A DNA stretch of 7,598 nucleotides from an uncultured Butyricicoccus sp. (GCA_910584935.1 CAJUDU010000094.1:1-7598), one strand, 5' to 3'. Shown: positions 1 through 6,133, numbered from the stretch's first letter. Program-made: numbers and translations. The notes: generated by a model not told the origin, from the sequence alone.

Positions 1-108
1 CCGGAATTGAAAGCCGGACTAGAACACTACTGGCTACAGAAAGTTGATGAAGCCTACAAGCTGCTCCAACATATCATAGATGACGCAAGCGGCTATCTTA
101 CAAAATAA
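1..108 (+). CDS. 3' end of an unidentified gene (partial)
   Basis: The window opens inside an open frame that runs for 35 codons to a TAA stop at 106-108. The visible tail is rich in charged and aromatic residues (KAGLEHYWLQKVDEAYKLL, then IIDDASGYLTK) and is probably helical. I do not recognise the family from so short a piece. It lies 81 bases upstream of the SMC-type ATPase on the same strand, so it is probably another early phage gene. The stop codon lies inside the A-rich stretch that also serves as the T-run of a leftward terminator-like hairpin. Confidence 0.6.
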   Translation, partial: PELKAGLEHYWLQKVDEAYKLLQHIIDDASGYLTK

Positions 109-143
109 AAAAATACCGCTCTGAATACTGAGTCCAGAAGCGG
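101..143 (-). terminator. Terminator-like hairpin reading leftward
   Basis: CCGCTCTG (116-123) pairs with CAG-A-AGCGG (135-143) with one bulged A and an 11-base loop. On the minus strand the hairpin is followed, two bases after the stem, by T7-A-T4, the form of an intrinsic terminator. On the plus strand it is followed only by CAATAAAAAATACTTTT, which is poor. It could therefore stop antisense transcription while letting rightward transcripts pass, or be a weak two-way terminator. Confidence 0.4.
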
Positions 144-189
144 CAATAAAAAATACTTTTCACTTATAAAATACCCGTTTGGAGGCGGG

Positions 190-2142
190 ATGTCAAGTAT
201 GAAAACGATAAAACTGATGAATTTGTCCATCATGGACTTCAAAGGCATCCATACATTGGATATCCCCTTTGACGGCAGCAATGCCATGATTTACGGCAAA
301 AACGGCAAAGGTAAGACTTCCGTTTTTGATGCCCTATGCTGGCTGCTGACTGGTAAAGATGCCCGTGGCAATCAACCCGAAAGCGAAAACTTCTATATCA
401 AGCCGCGCGATGTCCATGGTCAGGCGTTGTCCGGCGTAATGCCAACGGTTACCGGTACATTTGATGTGGACGGCGATACCATCACATTCCGCAAGATTTA
501 CAAAGGAAAATGGGAAAAGCCCCGCGGCGCTGCGAAAGCAAAATTCAGCGGCAATACCACTGAACATTATATTGATGATATCCCGCAGAAGGAAAGTGAA
601 TATAAGCGTATTGTCGGCGAAATCATCCTGGAAAATGTACTCCGGCTCCTTGTCGATGTGCATCGCTTCCCAGAATCCCTCAAATGGCAAGACCGTCGCA
701 AGCTGCTTTTTGAGTTATGCAGCGTACAGGATGACAAAACCATTATGGCAAAGGATGCGCGGTTCGCGCCGCTATCCGAATCACTTGGGCGCTGGTCGGT
801 CGATGAGTACAAACAAAGTCTGAAAACCAGTCGCCGCAAGGTCAATGATGCACTGGAAAAACTGCCTGTCCGGATTGATGAAGTAGAGAAATCTGTTTCT
901 GCCTTGCGCGGTATGGACTTTGCCGCATTACATACACAGGCAGATCAGCTAACTGCCCGGAAAAGCACATTGGAAGCGGAATTATACGATATCACCCATG
1001 ATACTGCATTAATGGGTGCAAAAAATGCCTTTGCCACTTTGCAGAACCGGCTAACCGCCCTGGAGAATGAAAACACTGCCCATCGGCGCAGCCAGCAAGT
1101 CCCCGTCACTGATCCACGCAAGGAAATCCAGCGTGAACTGGATACTGCCCGCCGGGAATTGGAGCGGGAACAATCTGCATTCAGTGCAGCGAAAACGCAA
1201 ATCCAAATGGCAGAAATGCGGCTGGAGGATTACCGCAAGCAGTGGAAAACCATACAAGGCAAAAAGTACGATGGCAAAGACATCTGCCCAACCTGTGGGC
1301 AAAAACTCCCGGCTGATAAAATCCAGGCTGCAAAAGCAGAATTTGAGCGGGATAAAAAGGCACGTCAAGACCGCCTGTTGGCAGACAGCGATATCATAAA
1401 GTCTGGCATTGCAGACCAGCAAAAACTTGCCGATACAGCCGAAGCCAAAGCCGCCCAGTGGGAACAGGAAATCCTGCAGCTTGAAAAACATCTTGCCGAA
1501 GCTGTTGTACCGGAAGCCCCTGTCATTGAGGATTTGCCAGACTATGCCCGACAGCGGGAAGAACTGCAAACCAGTATTCAGCAAGCAGATGAAAAATGCC
1601 GCGAACTTACGGAAAACAGCAACGCGCAGGCGCAGAAAATCAAGGCGGATATTGTATCATTGGAAACCCAATTATCCAGCCTGCGCGCCGAAATTGCCAA
1701 AGAATCAAACATTGCGGCGGCGGAAAATCGCATCCAGGAATTACAGGCGGAACGTCATACGCAAGTCGCAGAAATGGACAAGCTGGACGCACTGCTTGCA
1801 TTATGTGAGGATTTCACACGCTATAAGGTACAGTCCATAACCGATGCAATTAACAGCCATTTTAAGCGTGTGCGCTTTCGGCTGTTCCGCGAGCAAATCA
1901 ACGGCGGGTTGGATGATTGCTGTGATGTGATGATGGATGGTAAACCTTATGGCAGCTTGTCTGACGGCGAAAAAGTCAAGGCAGGTATGGATATCATCAG
2001 CACATTAAGCAGGTTTTATGGTGTCAAAATGCCGCTGTTTATCGACCGAGCGGAAAGTGTTACCGATATGCCGCAGGCAGATATGCAGATGATCCAGCTT
2101 GTTGTCCGAGAAAATCGGAAATTGGAGGTTGAAGTAAAATGA
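190..2142 (+). CDS. SMC/Rad50 (SbcC, T4 gp46)-like ATPase with zinc hook
   Basis: This 650-residue protein has the layout of a Rad50/SbcC-type ATPase: an N-terminal Walker A motif GKNGKGKT at residues 36-43, long Gln/Glu/Lys/Ala-rich coiled coils from about 235 to 540, a CPTC zinc hook at 366-369 between the two coil arms, a C-terminal ABC signature SLSDGEK around 589-595, and a Walker B-like PLFIDRAES at 615-623. Its size is closer to phage gp46-type proteins than to cellular SbcC, which is about 1,000 residues. Such ATPases tether DNA ends and drive a nuclease partner in recombination. The residue after the Walker B Asp619 is Arg, not the usual Glu; Glu622 is the nearest acid. GGAGG at 181-185 sits four bases before this ATG; a second in-frame ATG at 199 is possible. 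The stop overlaps the next start (ATGA). Confidence 0.88.
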   Translation: MSSMKTIKLMNLSIMDFKGIHTLDIPFDGSNAMIYGKNGKGKTSVFDALCWLLTGKDARGNQPESENFYIKPRDVHGQALSGVMPTVTGTFDVDGDTITFRKIYKGKWEKPRGAAKAKFSGNTTEHYIDDIPQKESEYKRIVGEIILENVLRLLVDVHRFPESLKWQDRRKLLFELCSVQDDKTIMAKDARFAPLSESLGRWSVDEYKQSLKTSRRKVNDALEKLPVRIDEVEKSVSALRGMDFAALHTQADQLTARKSTLEAELYDITHDTALMGAKNAFATLQNRLTALENENTAHRRSQQVPVTDPRKEIQRELDTARRELEREQSAFSAAKTQIQMAEMRLEDYRKQWKTIQGKKYDGKDICPTCGQKLPADKIQAAKAEFERDKKARQDRLLADSDIIKSGIADQQKLADTAEAKAAQWEQEILQLEKHLAEAVVPEAPVIEDLPDYARQREELQTSIQQADEKCRELTENSNAQAQKIKADIVSLETQLSSLRAEIAKESNIAAAENRIQELQAERHTQVAEMDKLDALLALCEDFTRYKVQSITDAINSHFKRVRFRLFREQINGGLDDCCDVMMDGKPYGSLSDGEKVKAGMDIISTLSRFYGVKMPLFIDRAESVTDMPQADMQMIQLVVRENRKLEVEVK

Positions 2143-2759
2143 CATTGGGTGATATTATGAATCCCGCCACACCACTGCTTGATGCAAAAACATACTTGGC
2201 GGTGATTGTTGGTGCATATGAGATTGGGACGCATTATAGCGACGAATACAAAACCACAACAAATAAGATGGTTTTCCAGTTCGATATTCCAAGCGTAAAA
2301 GATGCAAGCGGAAACCCTGTTCAGCTTTCTAAGTGGCTGAATGCTGGACGCAAAAAGGGATGCAAATTCATTGAATTTTTTAACAGCTTGGACGACAAAA
2401 ACTATACTGAAGCTGAGATAAGAGCCATTAACCCTGAACGTTATTTAGGGCGCGCTTGTCAGATACGGGTGACGATAAATGCAGAAAAGCAGAAAAATTA
2501 TGTCGAAAGCGTCATGTCGCTTCCGGATGGAGTCCCAGCACCGCAAACCAGCACAAAACACTGTTTTTATTCTGTTCAGGATAGCGGTTTTTCTGGTGCT
2601 AAATGGGATGCTCTTCCGGGTTGGGTGAAAAGTGAATGTGAAAAATCAGAGCAATATCGGAAAAATCCACCCGCCCAGCCGCTTGAAATGCCGGAAGATG
2701 AAGCGCCACCAGAACCACCGCAAACACCAGAACCAGATGAGGAGGATTGCCCGATATGA
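2139..2759 (+). CDS. Putative phage ssDNA-binding protein with acidic tail
   Basis: The product is 206 residues. The N-terminal two thirds contain beta-rich stretches (TYLAVIVGAYEIGTHYS, then KMVFQFDIPSV and LGRACQIRVTINAE) of the kind seen in OB-fold-like ssDNA-binding proteins of Gram-positive phages. The C-terminus, from about residue 184, is a Pro/Glu/Asp-rich tail ending DEEDCPI. SSB proteins end in a disordered acidic tail with a Pro-hydrophobic tip that recruits partner proteins, and this end is similar in kind though not identical. I infer ssDNA binding from that tail, the weak fold resemblance and the neighbours; no invariant motif proves it. GGAGG at 2124-2128 lies ten bases before the ATG. 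A later ATG at 2157 would remove six residues. It overlaps both neighbours by four bases, implying translational coupling. Confidence 0.6.
   Translation: MTLGDIMNPATPLLDAKTYLAVIVGAYEIGTHYSDEYKTTTNKMVFQFDIPSVKDASGNPVQLSKWLNAGRKKGCKFIEFFNSLDDKNYTEAEIRAINPERYLGRACQIRVTINAEKQKNYVESVMSLPDGVPAPQTSTKHCFYSVQDSGFSGAKWDALPGWVKSECEKSEQYRKNPPAQPLEMPEDEAPPEPPQTPEPDEEDCPI
2741..2759 (+). promoter_or_regulatory. Ribosome binding site and ATGA overlap setting the MBL start
   Basis: GGAGG at 2741-2745 lies inside the end of the preceding gene. It is one base from an in-frame TTG at 2747, too close to serve it, but ten bases from ATG 2756. That ATG overlaps the preceding TGA stop (ATGA), so 2756 is chosen. 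Confidence 0.75.
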
Positions 2760-3451
2760 CATTTCGCAGTTTTGCAAGTTCCTCTAAAGGCAACGCCTAC
2801 ATGGTCAGTGATGGCGACACGACAATCCTGCTGGAATGCGGTTTAACTCTACCGAAACTCAAAAAAGCAATCGGTTTTACGCTTAGTCAGTGTGCCGCCT
2901 GTTTTGTCACTCATGAACACAAAGACCACAGTCACGCGGCGGCGCAGCTGATCAAATTGGGCATTCCAGTTTATATGTCAGAAGGCACCGCACGAGCGCT
3001 GGAACTGCCGGAAGCAGAAATCTTGGATCCTGGTGAAACTGTGCAGGTTGGCTGGCTTCGGATTATGCCATTTCGGGTTTGGCACGATGCTGCACAGCCT
3101 GTTGGATATCTGATTGATGATGTTCGCACGGGTGAACGGTTATTATTCGCCGCAGATACCCGCAACCTGGATTACGCACCCAAACGATTAACCCATATTG
3201 CTATAGAATGCAATTATGAAGAAGCGGTTTTAAGTCGGTCACAACGGATGCCGGACAGACTGAAAGAACGAATTCGGCACACCCACATGGAAGTCGGCGA
3301 CTGCATCAAATATCTGCACAAGTTGGATTTGAGCAAATGCCTGACCGTTTGGTTGCTGCATTTGTCGGCAGGCAATTCCAATGAAGAAAGCTGGATGCGG
3401 CGGTTTTTTCGGGAGTTTCCGGGGCTGGATATCCGCATTTGTCCGGAATAA
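2756..3451 (+). CDS. MBL-fold metallohydrolase, YycJ/WalJ-like putative nuclease
   Basis: This 231-residue protein carries the metallo-beta-lactamase signature HEHKDH at residues 53-58 (HxHxDH), preceded by the core strand TTILLECG. Further likely metal ligands are His110 (VWHDA), Asp134 (FAADT) and His202 (LLHLS). The opening SFASSSKGNAYMV and the late HLSAGNSNEE resemble the YycJ/WalJ subgroup, whose characterised member is reported as a double-strand DNA exonuclease. The usual Asp of the first strand motif (DAG) is Glu-Cys-Gly here. Length is close to the family norm. Its position, translationally coupled to the putative ssDNA-binding protein and the Rad50-like ATPase, favours a DNA-processing role over beta-lactam or metabolite hydrolysis, but substrate is inferred, not shown. 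Confidence 0.85.
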   Translation: MTFRSFASSSKGNAYMVSDGDTTILLECGLTLPKLKKAIGFTLSQCAACFVTHEHKDHSHAAAQLIKLGIPVYMSEGTARALELPEAEILDPGETVQVGWLRIMPFRVWHDAAQPVGYLIDDVRTGERLLFAADTRNLDYAPKRLTHIAIECNYEEAVLSRSQRMPDRLKERIRHTHMEVGDCIKYLHKLDLSKCLTVWLLHLSAGNSNEESWMRRFFREFPGLDIRICPE

Positions 3452-3469
3452 ATGGGAGGGATTTTTACG

Positions 3470-3838
3470 ATGAACACAGGTGAAGTCAAGGAAATCAACG
3501 TCCTTGAAATGATGGATGGCGCAATTCAGGAACGCATTGATTATGAGCTTGCAAAGATTATGAAAAACTGCAAAGACCTGAACGCTGACCATAAGAAAGC
3601 GCGGACACTTACCATTGAATTGTCATTCACACCAACAGAAGCACGGGACAGCTTATCTGTCAAAATTGGTGTGAAAAGCAAGATTGTATCTGTCAAAGCG
3701 CTGGGCAGCACACTTTTGCTTGGCGGCACAGAGGATGAACCAATTGTGATGGAATATGTGCCTGGGGTGCCCGGACAGTGTACATTTTCAGGCACAGAAC
3801 AGGAAGAACCCAAAATTATCAGCCTTGCGCGGGCGTAA
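3470..3838 (+). CDS. Phage 'replication terminator protein'-type small protein
   Basis: The 122-residue product matches, by pattern, a small phage family often labelled replication terminator protein: an N-terminal helix with MDGAIQERIDYELAKIMKN, then ADHKKARTLTIELSFTPTEARD and a strand series (LSVKIGVKSKIVS). That label is inherited in annotations; I know of no demonstration that the phage family stops forks, so the function is uncertain. The start is ATG 3470 because GGGAGGG at 3454-3460 is nine bases upstream; an earlier in-frame ATG at 3452 would overlap that site and has none of its own. It begins 18 bases after the MBL gene stop and ends 15 bases before the next start, so it belongs to the same transcript. 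Confidence 0.7.
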   Translation: MNTGEVKEINVLEMMDGAIQERIDYELAKIMKNCKDLNADHKKARTLTIELSFTPTEARDSLSVKIGVKSKIVSVKALGSTLLLGGTEDEPIVMEYVPGVPGQCTFSGTEQEEPKIISLARA

Positions 3839-3853
3839 CAGGAGGAAAGTACA

Positions 3854-4585
3854 ATGTTAAAAGCGATGATTGATCGGATTTTAGATTTGGCAGAACCACA
3901 CATTGTAAACATCGGCTGCGAAGCCTATACCGATAAAAAACTGAACCACATTCCATATGAACTTACCGCCAATCCCTTACAGGTACATACCCTGACTGCC
4001 ATTCTGGACTACATCACCAGCGGCTGTGACGAGCAGGAAGAGGATATCAGCCGGAAGTTTGTTATCCATGTTGAAAATCAGAAAACTGTGCGCCTGTATC
4101 ATGAACTGAACAGCGATAAAGCACGGGAATGTTTGCTGGAAGCCGGCATCGAGCCATCCCGCTTCCCGTTTGGGCATTGGCTGAATGTTGAAGAATTTAT
4201 CATTCAAATGCAGTCGCATTTCGTGAATAGCTGGGCAGTAGATGCCCTGATAAAACTGGTCAGCAATATCGTAGATGAAAGCAGCGTCATCACAACCGAT
4301 GACGGCAAAACCCAACAAGCAACAGCCCGCAGCGGCATTGCGTTGGTGAAGAAAGAGGATGTGCCAAATCCGATCGATCTTGCGCCATACCGCACGTTCA
4401 ATGAAATCGAGCAGCCGGAAAGTTCTTTTGTATTCCGCATTCGCAAAGGCGATAAAGGCATAGAAACCGCCTTATTTACCGCGGACGGCAACGCGTGGAT
4501 CAATGATGCAATCATTGGTATTCGGGACTGGTTCGCACAGGAAATCCCGCCGGAACTGCGCGATGATGTGATTATCCTAGCATAA
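3854..4585 (+). CDS. Conserved phage protein of unknown function
   Basis: The product is 243 residues with no signal peptide, membrane segment or catalytic motif that I can see. The sequence resembles a protein commonly found beside replication genes in Gram-positive siphophages; its typical pieces are an early LAEPHIVNIGCEAYTDK, then LQVHTLTAILDYI, a middle RLYHELN, DDGKTQQATARSGIALV at about 149-165, APYRTFNEIEQPES at 177-190 and FVFRIRK. I do not know its function. It may be related to the DUF2303 group, but I cannot confirm this. GGAGG at 3841-3845 lies eight bases before the ATG, a strong start. It is the last gene of the tight rightward block before the structured gap at 4586-4661. Confidence 0.75.
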   Translation: MLKAMIDRILDLAEPHIVNIGCEAYTDKKLNHIPYELTANPLQVHTLTAILDYITSGCDEQEEDISRKFVIHVENQKTVRLYHELNSDKARECLLEAGIEPSRFPFGHWLNVEEFIIQMQSHFVNSWAVDALIKLVSNIVDESSVITTDDGKTQQATARSGIALVKKEDVPNPIDLAPYRTFNEIEQPESSFVFRIRKGDKGIETALFTADGNAWINDAIIGIRDWFAQEIPPELRDDVIILA

Positions 4586-4597
4586 GCAAACGGGCAT

Positions 4598-4634
4598 GGC
4601 TGCCTGCTAAGATCCCACGGAATAGTGGGCAGCC
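4598..4634 (+). other. Compound hairpin in the leader of the replication gene
   Basis: CCCAC (4614-4618) pairs with GTGGG (4625-4629) over a six-base loop. Outside it GGCTG (4598-4602) pairs with CAGCC (4630-4634), leaving an 11-base bulge on the 5' side. Alternatively GGCTGCC (4598-4604) pairs with GGCAGCC (4628-4634), which would break the inner stem. The sequence after it is CTTTCGCC, not a T-run, so it is not a clear terminator. It lies 14 bases before the ribosome binding site of the replication gene and may influence its translation, process the transcript, or attenuate it. Confidence 0.45.
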
Positions 4635-4661
4635 CTTTCGCCTTGCCGGGAGGTGGTCATT

Positions 4662-5585
4662 ATGGCAAGACCGTTAAAGCCGGGACTTATTTATTTTCCT
4701 CTGGATGTTGATGCACTCAGCGACCAAAAACTTCGTGCCGCCCGCCGTGAATATGGGTATTTAGCAATTGTTGTGTACTTGGAACTTTTGTGCATTCTGT
4801 ACCGTGATAAGGGATATTACATTGAATATAACGATGAAACCCGATATGATATTGTTTCTACCATTCTATCAGATGCGTTAATCGGGAAATACCAGCCAAC
4901 ACCGCAAACAATCGAAGATGTCATAGACCGTCTGGTGGCGTGTAGACTATTCAGCCATGACCTTTATCAGCGCGGATTTATTACATCCAAAAGAGCACAG
5001 CAGACCTATTATAAATCAACACTTGACCGCAAATTTATCGGGATAGATTGGTCGTTATGGCTGCTTTCTGAAAGTGAGATGCGTAATATGTCATCCCGCA
5101 GTGCTATTCTGGCTGAATTTGTTAATCAATCGAATAACGGCGTAAATCCATCGAATAATCCGATTATCCGGTCGGATAATCCCACAAAGGAAAGGATAGG
5201 AGAGAAAAGAAAAGTAGAGAAAAGTAAAGCAGAGGAAAGGACAGGAGACGATATTCCCTTTCCTTCCCGATACAAAAAAATTTTTTTTGATTTATTCGGG
5301 AGAGAACCAAACGAAGCTCATGTCAAGGCAATTGAAAACCTGCGGCTTGGCGGCAAACTGGAATCTGTGATATTAGAGGTGTTGGAATCTACAGGAAATA
5401 AGTATGTCCGAGAACCAGAGCCATACATATATCGAACACTGCAAAACTACACTCCCAAACATGGCAACCTGCCGGTTGTGCAGGACGATGACCCGGATCG
5501 CCCCCTGGAACAATGGGAACTTGACTGGCTGGCTGAGGTGAAAGCCCAGCAGCGAATGTTACGTGGATTGGATGGGAAGGAATAA
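4662..5585 (+). CDS. Phage replication initiation protein (Lin1244-like N-domain, DnaD-like C-domain)
   Basis: This 307-residue protein begins MARPLKPGLIYFPLDVD and continues with REYGYLAIVVYLELLCILY and DKGYYIEY, typical of the Lin1244/Lin1753-like N-terminal domain of phage replication proteins (about residues 1-115). A polar linker (about 150-203) leads to a DnaD-like domain at about 204-273 with IFFDLFGREPNEAHVKAI and a closing PYIYRTLQNY. Such proteins bind the phage origin and help load the host helicase. The start is ATG 4662, eight bases after GGAGG at 4649-4653; the GTG at 4653 lies in that site. The linker-coding DNA holds 21-bp-spaced repeats, an inverted repeat, a purine-rich tract and A7T8, which may be the origin itself. 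No helicase or loader gene is in the window. Confidence 0.83.
   Translation: MARPLKPGLIYFPLDVDALSDQKLRAARREYGYLAIVVYLELLCILYRDKGYYIEYNDETRYDIVSTILSDALIGKYQPTPQTIEDVIDRLVACRLFSHDLYQRGFITSKRAQQTYYKSTLDRKFIGIDWSLWLLSESEMRNMSSRSAILAEFVNQSNNGVNPSNNPIIRSDNPTKERIGEKRKVEKSKAEERTGDDIPFPSRYKKIFFDLFGREPNEAHVKAIENLRLGGKLESVILEVLESTGNKYVREPEPYIYRTLQNYTPKHGNLPVVQDDDPDRPLEQWELDWLAEVKAQQRMLRGLDGKE
5129..5191 (+). repeat. Three iteron-like repeats at 21-bp spacing, candidate origin
   Basis: ATCGAATAA occurs at 5129-5137 and 5150-5158, and GTCGGATAA at 5171-5179, all in the same orientation and starting exactly 21 bp apart, two turns of the helix. In the protein they encode a seven-residue period (SNN-GVN, SNN-PII, SDN-PTK). 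The placement between the two domains of a replication protein is like lambda ori inside gene O. Function is inferred; a low-complexity protein linker could also give such repeats. Confidence 0.6.
5162..5181. repeat. Perfect 9-bp inverted repeat
   Basis: GATTATCCG (5162-5170) and CGGATAATC (5173-5181) are perfect inverted copies around a GT spacer. It joins the second and third 21-bp units. A second palindrome, ATAATC-C-GATTAT at 5155-5167, overlaps it. Together these give dimer-type binding sites or an extrudable hairpin within the candidate origin. Confidence 0.7.
5186..5251 (+). other. Purine-rich tract, candidate unwinding element
   Basis: Sixty-six bases hold only six pyrimidines (T at 5197, 5215, 5225; C at 5230, 5242, 5249). 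The tract directly follows the repeats and encodes the charged KERIGEKRKVEKSKAEERTGD stretch of the linker. Strand-asymmetric, A-rich DNA beside iterons is a usual property of phage origins. The bias may equally reflect Lys/Glu/Arg codons. Confidence 0.45.
5274..5288 (+). other. A7T8 run inside the replication gene
   Basis: Seven A residues followed by eight T residues occupy codons 205-209 (Lys-Lys-Ile-Phe-Phe), at the start of the DnaD-like domain. The T TTT TTT heptamer is in the phase for a -1 slip, and the first codon in the -1 frame afterwards is TGA. It is also intrinsically bent, easily melted DNA next to the candidate origin. Confidence 0.55.
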
Positions 5586-5586
5586 T

Positions 5587-5676
5587 ATGCGCATTGGATT
5601 TCATAATACGGCATCGGGAAGCAAGGTTAAAAGTGTGTGTCGAATGACAATAACAAGGAGGCGGTTATGTAGATGA
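5587..5676 (+). CDS. Possible 29-residue basic small ORF
   Basis: An ATG two bases after the stop of the replication gene opens a 29-codon frame, MRIGFHNTASGSKV continuing to a basic end (TRRRLCR), and its TGA overlaps the next ATG as ATGA. GGGAAGG at 5574-5580 is six bases before the ATG. I recognise no family. The tight spacing at both ends suggests translation from the gene before to the gene after, but a chance frame across an 87-base gap is also plausible. Confidence 0.3.
   Translation: MRIGFHNTASGSKVKSVCRMTITRRRLCR
5655..5675 (+). promoter_or_regulatory. AAGGAGG followed by a start-stop ATGTAG and the true ATG
   Basis: AAGGAGG (5655-5661) is five bases from ATG 5667, which is immediately followed by TAG 5670-5672 and then by ATG 5673. 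The best-placed start therefore yields a one-codon ORF, while the gene's own ATG is 11 bases from the site. This could lower or gate translation of the Cys-rich protein. Confidence 0.55.
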
Positions 5677-5900
5677 AACACCCATGCAATGGCTGCATTT
5701 ATTGGCGGTGTCTAAGCCGCAGTCAAAATGCGCAGTTGAAGGCTTGCCATTACTGCATATACACTGGACAGCCGCGGGGATGCAGTGCGGATAATTGTAC
5801 ACGCAAGACAACAAAACGCGTCAGGAAGCGCTTTGGCAATCAGGGTATTGAAGTCGTTGAAGCGTCAAAGGAGGAGGCAAAAAAGCATGAGGGAAATTAA
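5673..5900 (+). CDS. Small Cys-rich phage protein, probably zinc-binding
   Basis: The 75-residue product has paired cysteines in its first half: C5/C8 (CNGC), a further Cys at 13, C25/C28 (CHYC), and C37/C42 (CSADNC). The order C-x2-C ... C-x2-C ... C-x4-C suggests one or two zinc sites. The second half is basic then acidic (KTTKRVRKRF, later SKEEAKKHE). Similar small proteins beginning MKHPCNGCIYWR are common in Gram-positive phage early regions, with no assigned role that I know of. Its start follows the ATGTAG start-stop element, and its last 14 bases overlap the DUF1653 gene, whose ribosome binding site lies within it. Confidence 0.72.
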   Translation: MKHPCNGCIYWRCLSRSQNAQLKACHYCIYTGQPRGCSADNCTRKTTKRVRKRFGNQGIEVVEASKEEAKKHEGN

Positions 5901-6123
5901 GTGTGGAAGAATATACCGCCATTTTAAAGGTAGCGATTATCGCGTTTTGTGTATTGCAACCCATACGGAAACGGGTGAAAAGATGGTGATTTATCAACGC
6001 GCACGTGATGTTTGCAGCATAGGTACCCGTATATTTGCCCGTCCATATGATATGTTTGCATCTAAAGTGGATAAAGAAAAATATCCAGATGTGGCACAAG
6101 AATATCGGTTCGAGGAGATTTAG
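5887..6123 (+). CDS. DUF1653 family protein
   Basis: The 78-residue product reads GRIYRHFKGSDYRVLCIATH, then TGEKMVIYQ, TRIFARPYDMF and a closing EYRFEEI, the order of conserved pieces in DUF1653 (usually KYRHFKG...Y.VL..A.H..TGE..V.Y...........RP..MF......R...I). Its role is unknown; the fold is a small beta-barrel found in phage and bacterial proteins. GGAGGAGG at 5870-5877 lies nine bases before ATG 5887. An open frame continues upstream to 5785 but that part is a shadow of the Cys-rich gene. Confidence 0.82.
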   Translation: MREIKCGRIYRHFKGSDYRVLCIATHTETGEKMVIYQRARDVCSIGTRIFARPYDMFASKVDKEKYPDVAQEYRFEEI

Positions 6124-6133
6124 GAGGTTAACC

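Noticed and set aside
155..175. TATAAAAT as a promoter for the ATPase gene
   Set aside because: The -10-like sequence is good but no -35-like hexamer lies 16-18 bases upstream, so I do not list a promoter.
1051..1584. Long leftward frame inside the ATPase gene
   Set aside because: It lies opposite a clear SMC-type protein, its product is a Phe/Cys/Leu-rich shadow of the coiled-coil codons, and it has no ribosome binding site or known motif.
1409..1840. Rightward frame of 143 codons within the ATPase gene
   Set aside because: It is out of frame with the zinc hook and ABC motifs, and its Lys/Arg/Pro-rich product is typical of a shifted coiled-coil gene.
3452..3469. Earlier ATG for the 'replication terminator'-type protein
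   Set aside because: It precedes and overlaps the GGGAGGG that serves ATG 3470, and has no site of its own.
4653..4661. GTG start for the replication protein
   Set aside because: The GTG lies inside the ribosome binding site; ATG 4662 gives the usual MARP opening and an eight-base spacing.
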